From contig NC_019902.2 in NCBI RefSeq assembly GCF_000321415.2, positions 2,852,001 through 2,916,000 of the forward strand: DNA of 64,000 nucleotides, given 5' to 3'. This DNA comes from Thioalkalivibrio nitratireducens DSM 14787 (GTDB lineage Bacteria > Pseudomonadota > Gammaproteobacteria > Ectothiorhodospirales > Ectothiorhodospiraceae). This document shows, in pieces, positions 55,499 through 63,184 of the stretch (position 1 is its first letter; the number at the start of each line of letters is the position of its first letter). Under the pieces are notes generated by a model. It saw only the letters and a program-made list of their open reading frames with translations, was not told where the DNA came from and made no database searches. Both the position numbers and the translations under genes were made by a program.

Positions 55499-56013
55499 GC
55501 GCGTGCCACCGTTTCCAGGCACCCGTCGATCGGCACGAGCCCGGATGCCATCCGGCTGCAAAGCCCGGACAATGCCCCGTGGCCCGGGATCTGCAGATCC
55601 GGCGCGAGCTCCTGCAGCGGGAACAGCACGAAGTCGCGCTCGGCGATCCCGGGATGCGGCACCCGCAGCCCCGGCTCGTCGACCACGCGGCTGCCATAGA
55701 GCAGGATATCCAGGTCCAGCAGCCGGGGTCCCCAGCGCCGGCCGTCGCGGCGGCGGCCGAAGGCGAGCTCGATGCGCTGCAGTTCCCGCAGCAGTTCGCC
55801 GGGTCCGAGCGCGGTCCGGATTCGGGCCACCGCGTTCACGTAGTCGGGCTGATCCTGCGGGCCCATCGGCGGATTGCGGTACAGGCGCGAGCATGCGACC
55901 AGTCGGCTGCCCGGAATGTCCTCGGACAGGCGGGCACAGGCCCGCGACACCTGTGCGGTGGGATCTCCGAGGTTGGCCCCGATCCCGATGTAGGTGTCGA
56001 CTGCGGTCTTCAT
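55495..56013 (-). CDS. folK: 2-amino-4-hydroxy-6-hydroxymethyldihydropteridine pyrophosphokinase
   Basis: A 172-residue folate enzyme that moves pyrophosphate from ATP to the pterin. Signatures: YIGIGANLGDP, NPPMGPQDQPDYVNAV, ELAFGRRRDGRRWGPRLLDLDILLYG and the C-terminal HPGIAERDFVLFPLQE. ATG 56013 overlaps the pcnB stop by 4 bases. Confidence 0.96.
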   Translation of the reverse strand: MKTAVDTYIGIGANLGDPTAQVSRACARLSEDIPGSRLVACSRLYRNPPMGPQDQPDYVNAVARIRTALGPGELLRELQRIELAFGRRRDGRRWGPRLLDLDILLYGSRVVDEPGLRVPHPGIAERDFVLFPLQELAPDLQIPGHGALSGLCSRMASGLVPIDGCLETVARA

Positions 56014-57380
56014 GAAGCCGGCCGCGCCTTGCGTCTGCGGCGACGCCGCGGCCGGGAACGGGCAGGCGACTCCTCGGCACCCGCGCCCGGCCGGGCGGCT
56101 TCGTGCTGGCGCGCCTCGCCGCTGTCCTGGAACCGGGTCCACCACTCGCACAGTTCGGGGTCGGCCTGCCCCGCGCGTGCCCGCAGGCAGAGGAAGTCGT
56201 AGCCGGCCCGGAAACGGGGGTGCGTAAGCAACCGCGCCGCGCGGGCACCCTGGCTGCGCGGCAGCCGCTGCTGCAGTTCCCAGATTTCGCGCACCACCAG
56301 CCCGAAGCGCCGGGGGATCGACACCCGCTGTACCTGGCGCTCGAGTACCGCAGACGCCGCCTGCTGCCAAGCCGCGGCCGGCTCCTCGCCGGCATCGAGG
56401 CGCGCCTGCGCCGCGCGCTGCACCGGCGCCCACAGCAGTGCGGCATACAGAAACGCCGGGTGCACGCCCAGTCCTTCCCGGATCCGGTTGTCGGTGTTGT
56501 TCAACGCCTCGACCAGGAACGCCCGCACCCCGGCGCCGGTGTCCGGATGCCCGAAGCAGTCAGCGGTCTCGGGGAACATCATCGCGAACAACCCGAAACG
56601 TTCCAGTTCGTCCAGGCAGGTCACCGCGGCACCGCTGTGGAAGAGCTTCAGGACCTCGTCGAACAGCCGTGCAGGCGCGGCCGTGGTGAGCAGATCGGCA
56701 TGCCGGTGCAGCGCCTCGTCAACTTCCGAAGCCAGCCGGAGGCCCAGCTTGGCCGCGAACCGAACTGCGCGCAGCATGCGCACCGGATCCTCGCGCAGGC
56801 GCTGCTCCGGGTCGTTGCCGATCAGCCGCAGCACGCCCTCGTGCAGATCCTTCACGCCGTTGGTGAAATCCAGCACCGAGTAGTCGGCGATATCGTAGTA
56901 CAGCGCGTTGACGGTGAAATCCCGGCGCCAGGCGTCCTGTTCGATGGTGCCATAACAGTTGTCGCGCAGGATGCGCCCGTCCTCGCTCAGTTCGACGTTG
57001 CCGTCGTCCTCCTCCCCGGCCCCGATCGGCGCGCGGAAGGTCGCGACCTCGATGATCTCACGTCCAAAGGTCACGTGCGCCAGGCGGAAGCGACGCCCGA
57101 TCAGCCGGCAGTTCCGGAACAGCCGGCGCACGTCGTCGGGATGGGCGTCGGTGGCGACATCGAAATCCTTGGGCTCGCGCCCGAGCAGCAGGTCGCGCAC
57201 GCCGCCCCCGACCAGGCAGCTCCGGAAACCCGCATCCCGCAGCCGGTACAGCACCTTCAGGGCGTTATCACTGATCGCGGCCCGCGAGATCGGGTGCTGA
57301 TCACGGGGGTACACCCGCGGCTGTATCGTGGCTGAGGCTGACTGGCTCACCGTCTGTCGTCGTATCCGGGAAAGCGCCAT
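56010..57380 (-). CDS. pcnB: poly(A) polymerase I
   Basis: A 456-residue nucleotidyltransferase adding poly(A) tails that promote RNA decay. The N-terminal catalytic domain shows CLVGGGVRDLLLGREPKDFDVATDAHPDDV, followed by RRDFTVNALYYD and the RNA-binding region. A basic C-terminal tail (RRRRRRKAR) fits PcnB rather than a CCA-adding enzyme. The ATG at 57380 or a GTG 10 codons downstream could be the start. Confidence 0.95.
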   Translation of the reverse strand: MALSRIRRQTVSQSASATIQPRVYPRDQHPISRAAISDNALKVLYRLRDAGFRSCLVGGGVRDLLLGREPKDFDVATDAHPDDVRRLFRNCRLIGRRFRLAHVTFGREIIEVATFRAPIGAGEEDDGNVELSEDGRILRDNCYGTIEQDAWRRDFTVNALYYDIADYSVLDFTNGVKDLHEGVLRLIGNDPEQRLREDPVRMLRAVRFAAKLGLRLASEVDEALHRHADLLTTAAPARLFDEVLKLFHSGAAVTCLDELERFGLFAMMFPETADCFGHPDTGAGVRAFLVEALNNTDNRIREGLGVHPAFLYAALLWAPVQRAAQARLDAGEEPAAAWQQAASAVLERQVQRVSIPRRFGLVVREIWELQQRLPRSQGARAARLLTHPRFRAGYDFLCLRARAGQADPELCEWWTRFQDSGEARQHEAARPGAGAEESPARSRPRRRRRRKARPAS

Positions 57381-57459
57381 ATGATAGCAGCTTGCCTCCG
57401 GCATGCACCGGAAACGCTGCCGGAATCGGCCCGTCCCAGGCGCCTTCGCTCACAAGCCG

Positions 57460-57487
57460 CCCCTCTCCCCCGCAAGCGGGAGAGGGG
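57460..57487. repeat. REP-like palindrome CCCCTCTCCCCCGCAAGCGGGAGAGGGG (copy 2, strongest)
   Basis: The arms of the hairpin read CCCCTCTCCC and GGGAGAGGGG. It lies in the gap between pcnB and the NUDIX gene and matches the copies at 3881 and 60381 in its core GCAAGC/GAGAGGG. Confidence 0.75.
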
Positions 57488-57503
57488 AGAAAAGCCCCGC
57501 CGT

Positions 57504-57953
57504 TCAGCGCAGAAGGAGGCGGATCGGGGCGACATCTCCGGTGGCGCGGTGGCGCAGGTAGTCGTCGAGGATCCGGCGATGGTCGAACGCGAGCGCAAAG
57601 GCCCGGTCCTCGGGATCGAGCCACTGCAGCGAGCGCGCGTCGTCCTGCGCCCGCGCATCACCCTCGCCACGAGCCACGTAGACCGCGCTCACGGTATGCC
57701 CCCGGGGATCCCGAGCCGGATCGGAGTACAGTCCCAGAAGACACTCCAGCCGAACATCCAGCGCGGTCTCCTCGCGCGCCTCGCGCCGGGCGGCCTGCTC
57801 CACCGTCTCGCCCTCGTCGACGAAACCGCCCGGAAGAGCCCATCCCAAGGGCGGATTGCGGCGCTCGATCAGCAGCACCCGACCGGGCTGCGCCGGCTGG
57901 CGGATGACCAGATCGACCGCCAGCAGCGGTGTGCGCGGACGTTGGACTGTCAT
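57504..57953 (-). CDS. NUDIX hydrolase
   Basis: A 149-residue protein with the Nudix box GGFVDEGETVEQAARREAREET; the final consensus glycine after EE is alanine. It likely hydrolyses a nucleoside-diphosphate derivative such as ADP-ribose. The ATG at 57953 overlaps the Hsp15 stop by 4 bases. The 3' end precedes the REP-like hairpin at 57460. Confidence 0.92.
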   Translation of the reverse strand: MTVQRPRTPLLAVDLVIRQPAQPGRVLLIERRNPPLGWALPGGFVDEGETVEQAARREAREETALDVRLECLLGLYSDPARDPRGHTVSAVYVARGEGDARAQDDARSLQWLDPEDRAFALAFDHRRILDDYLRHRATGDVAPIRLLLR

Positions 57954-58357
57954 CGTTCCCCCTCCTTGCGGATGAAGCGCCGAATATGCCGGCGCTCGCG
58001 CTTGTCCGGGCGCCGGCCCGGGCCCCGGTCGAGACGCTCCTGCCGACGCCGTTCGGCCTCGGCCTCGCGCCGGGCGATGCTTTCCGGCGTCTCCTGGTAC
58101 AGCATCCGCGCCTCGGAGGCGGGCCGCCGCTGCGAATGGATCCCGACGACTTCGATGTCGAATACTTCCTGGCCGCGGTGAATGGTCAGCCGATCCCCCG
58201 GATGCAACTTGCGTCCCGGCTTGCAGCGATCGCCGTTTACGTGCACCTTCCCTCCTGCAACCGCCTCGGTGGCCAGTGCCCGGGTCTTGAAGAACCGCGC
58301 AGCCCAAAGCCATTTGTCGATACGCAGCGACGCGCGCTCGGGCTCGGACGCCATCAC
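57950..58357 (-). CDS. hslR: Hsp15-like S4-domain RNA-binding protein
   Basis: A 135-residue protein with an S4 RNA-binding fold (RIDKWLWAARFFKTRALATEAV and GKVHVNGDRCKPGRKLHPGD) and a basic, helical C-terminal half. E. coli Hsp15 binds 50S subunits with stuck nascent chains and returns them to translation. Coupled to the NUDIX gene. No heat-shock promoter is obvious upstream. Confidence 0.92.
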   Translation of the reverse strand: MMASEPERASLRIDKWLWAARFFKTRALATEAVAGGKVHVNGDRCKPGRKLHPGDRLTIHRGQEVFDIEVVGIHSQRRPASEARMLYQETPESIARREAEAERRRQERLDRGPGRRPDKRERRHIRRFIRKEGER

Positions 58358-58404
58358 CGCCCGTGCCCACCGGGGATCGATATCACATGCCGTCTGGAGG
58401 TTTC

Positions 58405-59097
58405 ATGGCACTGCCCCATCTGCATCTGATCAGCTTTCCGTTATGTCCGTTCGTGCAGCGTAGCGTCATCACGCTGAAACACAAGAACATCCCGTTCGAA
58501 CGGACCTACCTCGATCCCACCGCACTGCCGGATTGGTTCCTGGAGAAATCCCCTACCGGCAAGGTGCCGCTGCTGATCGTAGACGAACGCACCGCGCTGT
58601 TCGAATCAGCGGCGATCAACGAGTACCTGGACGAGATCTCCCCGCCCCGGCTGCTGCCGGAAGACCCGCTGGAACGGGCCCAGGCCCGAGCCTGGATCGC
58701 TCTCGCATCGGAGATGATCGCGGCCCAGTTCCGCTGGATGGGCGCCCCCACCGAGGAGGCCTTCGGCGAGGCCCGCGACGAGGCCGCGAAGGGTTTGCGC
58801 CAGTTCGAGAAACAGTGCAGGGCCGGCCCCTGCTTCACCGGGCCCGATTTCTCGCTGCTCGACGCGACCGTGGCACCGGTGCTGATGCGCTACGAACTGC
58901 TGCAGGATCCCGGCAGTCCCTGGCAGCCAGCCGAGTTCCCGAACCTTGCGCGCTGGTGGCAGCACATCTCGGAAATGCCCGCGGTGCGCGAGTCCGTGCC
59001 CGACGATTTCCTGGCACGCCTGCCGCGCTTCCTGACCAATCAGCAGGGCTTTGCCGGACCACGCCTGGCCGCCGGTCTCGCGGAACGGGGCCACTGA
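58405..59097 (+). CDS. glutathione S-transferase family protein
   Basis: A 230-residue protein with a thioredoxin-like N-terminal domain (LISFPLCPFVQRSVITLKHK, cysteine in the active-site position) and a helical C-terminal domain. The SPTGKVPLLI and FESAAINEYLDE segments are GST signatures. Similar to SspA-like and omega-like GSTs; the substrate is unknown. ATG 58405 follows GGAGG. Its 3' end overlaps the convergent YcgN-type gene by 58 bases. Confidence 0.9.
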   Translation: MALPHLHLISFPLCPFVQRSVITLKHKNIPFERTYLDPTALPDWFLEKSPTGKVPLLIVDERTALFESAAINEYLDEISPPRLLPEDPLERAQARAWIALASEMIAAQFRWMGAPTEEAFGEARDEAAKGLRQFEKQCRAGPCFTGPDFSLLDATVAPVLMRYELLQDPGSPWQPAEFPNLARWWQHISEMPAVRESVPDDFLARLPRFLTNQQGFAGPRLAAGLAERGH

Positions 59098-59531
59098 CCC
59101 GGCCAGTCCACAATGAAGTCCTCCAGCGGCAGGTCGGGTGCCTCGTCCTCACGGACCACCCGGCCCGCCACCGAGACCCCGGCCGCGCGCACGCTGTCCG
59201 GATCACCCGAGATCAGCGGGTGCCAGTCCGGCAGCGGAACGCCCCGGTGCCGGAGGCGATAGGCGCAGGTCGGCGGCAGCCACTCGTACTCGGCGACGGT
59301 CTCCAGCGTCACGCGCAGGCAGTCCGGCACCTGCCGGTGCCGGGTCGGGTAGTCGGAACAGCGGCCGGTGGCACAGTCCAGCAGGCGGCAGGCAAGCCAG
59401 GTATGCGCGAGGGCGCCGCTGTCCTCGTCCTCCAGCTTGTGCAGGCAACAGCGCCCGCAGCCATCGCACAGGGCCTCCCACTGCGCCTCGTCGAGCGTCG
59501 CCAACGGGCGTTCCCAGAACGGTTCGGGCAT
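59040..59531 (-). CDS. YcgN-type cysteine-cluster protein (UPF0260)
   Basis: A 163-residue protein with a cysteine cluster (CDGCGRCC, then CRLLDCATGRC, DCLRV and TCAY), likely binding zinc or iron-sulfur. Function unknown. Its 3' end overlaps the convergent GST gene by 58 bases; its ATG overlaps the stop of the upstream gene by one base. Confidence 0.92.
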   Translation of the reverse strand: MPEPFWERPLATLDEAQWEALCDGCGRCCLHKLEDEDSGALAHTWLACRLLDCATGRCSDYPTRHRQVPDCLRVTLETVAEYEWLPPTCAYRLRHRGVPLPDWHPLISGDPDSVRAAGVSVAGRVVREDEAPDLPLEDFIVDWPGQWPRSARPAARRGPAKPC

Positions 59532-60235
59532 CAGGAGGCATCTGCCGGAGCGTCGTCGAGGCGACGCTGCCCGGCCTGTTCCAGACGTTCCAGCACCCGC
59601 TCCCAGCGGTCAAGCGTCGCGTAGTGCATCAGCATCCGCCCACGCCGCGCCGGCACCATGATCGCGAGCCCGCTGTCCGGATACAGCCAGTAGTCCTGGT
59701 CGTCGTCGACACGCATCCGCGACACGGGGTCGCCGAAACGTTCCCGGGTCAAGTCTCCATCCCAGCGGGCGCGGGGGATATAGCTCAGCTCCGCCACCGG
59801 CACACGTCCCAGTTCGACCAGGGCCGCATCGCTCAGCCCGTACCGGCGGGCGCCACTCGGCATCGGACGTTCCGACGTCCGCTGCTCCCAGATGCGTTCG
59901 AGCGCTGGCTCGTCCAGGCCGAGAACCATCACGAGATTGGCCTCGAACGGCGGGATCCGGGCATTGGAGAAGTAAGCCTCCACACTGCGGGTGCCATCGG
60001 GTTCGACGAACAGCCGGATATCGGGTACCGGAAGGCGTCCCGCGAGATCCGCCAGCGTCGTCTCGCCGAGGACGATCCCGAGCACCTGCGTACGGCCTGC
60101 GCCAAGCACCTCGATCTGCCATGGCAGGTTCTCGAAGCGCTGAACCTGGGGTTCCCGGGGCATCAACAGGAAAGCAGCGAGCAATGCCGCCAGCAACAGC
60201 CCCACGAACCACCAGCCTACTGCACGTACACGCAT
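59531..60235 (-). CDS. membrane-anchored hypothetical protein
   Basis: A 234-residue protein, family not recognised. One N-terminal membrane helix (WWFVGLLLAALLAAFLL) anchors a soluble periplasmic domain. No catalytic motif stands out. The ATG at 60235 gives the anchor; the longer frame runs through the repeat-rich gap. Shares one base with the YcgN-type gene, so they are likely co-transcribed. Confidence 0.85.
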   Translation of the reverse strand: MRVRAVGWWFVGLLLAALLAAFLLMPREPQVQRFENLPWQIEVLGAGRTQVLGIVLGETTLADLAGRLPVPDIRLFVEPDGTRSVEAYFSNARIPPFEANLVMVLGLDEPALERIWEQRTSERPMPSGARRYGLSDAALVELGRVPVAELSYIPRARWDGDLTRERFGDPVSRMRVDDDQDYWLYPDSGLAIMVPARRGRMLMHYATLDRWERVLERLEQAGQRRLDDAPADAS

Positions 60236-60333
60236 CCGCCCTCCGAAATCGAATTTCACACAACCCGCGGCGCGTGCCCTCCGGCGCCGGCCCGCGGCGG
60301 CGCCAGTATAGCAACGCCGCCACTCCGAAGCGG

Positions 60334-60490
60334 TGCACTGCCCCCTCGCCAACCCCTCCCCCGTTCCGGGGGGCCTTTCTCCCCTCGCCCGCTTGCGGGA
60401 GAGGGGCCGGGGGTGAGGGTGAGTGCACCCGGGGCCAGGCCGTGCACTTTCCCCCTCCCCAACCCCTCCCCCGTTCCGGGGGAGGGGCTT
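60334..60490. repeat. repeat-rich intergenic patch with two direct repeats and a REP-like palindrome (copy 3)
   Basis: A 39-41 base unit containing CCCCTC..AACCCCTCCCCCGTTCC occurs at about 60334-60372 and again at 60443-60483. Between them lies a CCCCTCGCCCGC...GCGGGAGAGGGG palindrome at 60381-60406. The whole gap (60236-60625) holds no gene; it precedes the metallo-beta-lactamase-fold gene. Confidence 0.75.
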
Positions 60491-60625
60491 TGCCGGTCAT
60501 GGAAGGTTTTGCGCGTCTGGTGCGTCTTCTGCCGGCACACCCGCGCGGCCGACAAGCGACCGTCCTGGCCGCGCGCCCAGCATCGTCGCCTGTTGTTCAT
60601 CATTCGCTGTCCGTGGAGTCACCGT

Positions 60626-61651
60626 ATGCATCTGTCCAAAATGTCCCGCCGCCGTTTCCTCCAGCTCGGAGCCGGATCGCTTGCAGGCGCCGGCGTATTT
60701 GCCGCCACCCCGCAGATCACCGCCTTCGCCTCCGATCTGAACGACTTCCTGAAAGGGCCACCGGTCCCGGACATCGCGCCGATTCAGATGACCGAGCACG
60801 TCTGGATGATCTACTCCGAAGACGTGTTTCCGACCCCGGAGAATAAGGGGATGATGTGCAACATCACTTTCGTCGTCACCGACGAGGGTGTGGTGGTTCT
60901 CGACAGCGGAGGTTCGCTGCAGATCGGCGAAATGGCCATCCGCATGATCCGCACGGTCACCGACAAGCCGGTGATCTCGATCTTCGTCTCGCATTATCAC
61001 GGCGACCACTGGCTCGGCAACCACGCGTTCGTCAACGAATTCGGTGCCGACCTGCCGATCTACGCGCACCCGCACACCAAGCAGGAGATCGAGGGCGTGC
61101 AGGGCGACCTCTGGCGCAGCCTGATGGAACGCTGGACCGAGGGCGCGACCATCGGCACGCGGGTGATCGCCCCGAACCGCGAGATGACGCATGGCGACGA
61201 ATTCCGCTTTGGCGGCGTAACCCTGCGCATGCACCACTACGGTGTGGCCCATACGCCAAGCGATATTTCCGTGGAAGTGGTCGGCGAGGGACTGACCTAT
61301 GTCGGCGATGTTGCGATGGAACGGCGCATCGCGAACATGGACGACGGGTCGTTCCAGGGCTCGATCGACTACATCGACCGCCTGAAGGCCGCCGCCGGGT
61401 CGGAGATCTGGATCCCCGGCCACGGACGCCCAACCGACGATCTGCTGCAGTGGAACCAGGAGATGTTCGCGGGCATCTACGAGAACTGCCTGGCCGCGGT
61501 CGAGAACATGGAGGACATGGAGGGCGCGCGCGAACGCGTGATGGCCGACCCGCGGGTCGCCGACAAAGCCGACGAGACGCGCGGATTCGACGCCAACATC
61601 GGGCGCTACATCAGCCTTGCCTACCTCGAGGCCGAGATGGCCGCGTTCTGA
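60626..61651 (+). CDS. Tat-exported metallo-beta-lactamase-fold hydrolase
   Basis: A 341-residue protein with a twin-arginine signal (MSRRRFLQLGAGSLAGAG) and a metallo-beta-lactamase domain with H123-x-H125-x-D127-H128 (SHYHGDHWLGN), a later histidine (GVAHTPSDI), D in TYVGDVAM and H in WIPGHGRP, so the two-metal site is complete. The Tat signal means it is exported folded with metal. The substrate is unknown; related proteins occur in quinoprotein and sulfur-oxidation loci, which is only a hint. GGAG precedes the ATG at 60626. Confidence 0.9.
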   Translation: MHLSKMSRRRFLQLGAGSLAGAGVFAATPQITAFASDLNDFLKGPPVPDIAPIQMTEHVWMIYSEDVFPTPENKGMMCNITFVVTDEGVVVLDSGGSLQIGEMAIRMIRTVTDKPVISIFVSHYHGDHWLGNHAFVNEFGADLPIYAHPHTKQEIEGVQGDLWRSLMERWTEGATIGTRVIAPNREMTHGDEFRFGGVTLRMHHYGVAHTPSDISVEVVGEGLTYVGDVAMERRIANMDDGSFQGSIDYIDRLKAAAGSEIWIPGHGRPTDDLLQWNQEMFAGIYENCLAAVENMEDMEGARERVMADPRVADKADETRGFDANIGRYISLAYLEAEMAAF

Positions 61652-61754
61652 GGCGCGACAGCAGCCGCTCAGCCATACGCGCGCGGGTGAGCAGCCGGCT
61701 GGACAACTCGGGTGGGTTCCACCAGCATTCGCGAAAGCCACCCGGGATGCGCTG

Positions 61755-62723
61755 ATGAACCGAGCCGACCGCCTGTTTCACCTGCACGGGCTGCTGCGCA
61801 CGGCGCGCTACCCGGTCGCGTTCGACACCCTGCGCGACAAACTCGAAGTCTCTGCGGCCACGCTGAAGCGCGATATCCGCTATTTGCGCGACCACATGGA
61901 GGCGCCGATCCTCTATGACCGCCGGTACAACGGCTACCGCTACGACCCGAACGCCCCCGAGTTCGAACTGCCCGGGATCTGGTTCAACGACACCGAACTG
62001 TACGCGCTGCTGGCGATGGAACAGCTGCTCGACGCGGTCCAGCCCGGTCTGCTGGGCAACTCGATCGGGCCGTTGAAGACCAAGGTGCGCAAACTCCTCG
62101 GCGAAGGCGGCCAGAAGGCCGACCTGGTCGCGAGCCGCGTGTGCCTGCAGCCGATGGCCGTGCGCCGGACCAACGACGCGGTTTTCGGCCAGCTCTCCGG
62201 TGCAGTGTTCAACGAGCGGCCGCTAACGATCGCGTATCACGGGCGCGAGCGCGATGAGCCGAGCACGCGGGTGATCCACCCCTACCGGCTGGTGCACTAC
62301 CGTGACAACTGGTACGTGATCGCCTGGTGCGAGCGTGCACGCAATCTGCGCACCTTCGCGCTGGACCGCATCCGCAAGGCCCGGCCCGCAGATACCGCCT
62401 TTCGCACCAGCGACCCGCGCACCCTGCGCCATCACATCGGGGCGAGCTTCGGCATCTTCACCGGGTCTGCACGCGACTGGGCGGTGCTGCGCTTCACCCC
62501 GGAACGTGCCCGCTGGGTCGCCGACGAGACCTGGCACCCCGACCAGATCGGCCGCTGGGAGGGCGGGGCCTACGAGCTCCAGGTGCCCTATTCCGACCCG
62601 CGGGAACTGGCGATGGATATCCTGAAATACGGCCCGGACGTCGAGGTCATCGCCCCGGAGGATCTCCGCGGGCTGATCGCCGAGCGCCTTCGCGCCGCCG
62701 CGACACTGTATCGGACCCTCTAG
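61755..62723 (+). CDS. WYL-domain transcriptional regulator (YafY-like)
   Basis: A 322-residue protein with an N-terminal HTH (about residues 5-60; NRADRLFHLHGLLRTARYPV), a WYL ligand domain (HPYRLVHYRDNWYVIAWCERARNLRTFALDRI) and a C-terminal WCX extension. WYL regulators sense nucleic acid or small ligands. The ATG at 61755 is family-like. No CRISPR or defence genes are adjacent. Confidence 0.92.
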   Translation: MNRADRLFHLHGLLRTARYPVAFDTLRDKLEVSAATLKRDIRYLRDHMEAPILYDRRYNGYRYDPNAPEFELPGIWFNDTELYALLAMEQLLDAVQPGLLGNSIGPLKTKVRKLLGEGGQKADLVASRVCLQPMAVRRTNDAVFGQLSGAVFNERPLTIAYHGRERDEPSTRVIHPYRLVHYRDNWYVIAWCERARNLRTFALDRIRKARPADTAFRTSDPRTLRHHIGASFGIFTGSARDWAVLRFTPERARWVADETWHPDQIGRWEGGAYELQVPYSDPRELAMDILKYGPDVEVIAPEDLRGLIAERLRAAATLYRTL

Positions 62724-63184
62724 CGCGAAAAAGCGTCCGTGGAAGGACACGGACATCACGGAAAGTGAGGGGCATCCTCCAGATCCCGTCGGAGTAAGCC
62801 CGTGCTCATCCGTGGCCCATTCTGATCCTCTCCGGGGTGCCACACACCACCGGGCATGAGTGTTCACCGGATTGCACTTCGCCCCTGGGGGCGCTGCCCG
62901 GCTCGACGTCGCCCCCCCACCCGGGAACGTGGCACCGGCTGAAAATACACCGTGCCCACCCCGGACAGTCCGTGCCGCGCAGGCATTGTGCGGGCCCCTG
63001 CGGCGGCTGGCGCGTACCGGCGTACAACGCACGGGAACCGCACCGGCCCGCGCGCCTGACCTGGCCCACGAAGCCAGCCCGACCTTCGACGCAGAGCGAT
63101 GGATCTCCTATGCTCTTCAGGCGCGCGCTTTCCCCTCGAATCCTGCCCGGTACGGCACCCGGGCAAGCAACCTAGGATCCCAGC
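62724..63184. other. intergenic stretch before gnd, no gene recognised
   Basis: 461 bases without a convincing gene. A hairpin GTCCGTG (62735-62741), GAAGGA, CACGGAC (62748-62754) lies just past the WYL stop and could serve as a terminator stem, though no T-run follows. A gnd promoter should lie in the later part but I cannot fix it. Confidence 0.5.

Noticed and set aside
61755-62723. WYL regulator as a marker of a CRISPR or defence island
   Set aside because: No CRISPR repeats, Cas genes or other defence genes lie in the surrounding sequence; neighbours are metabolic.
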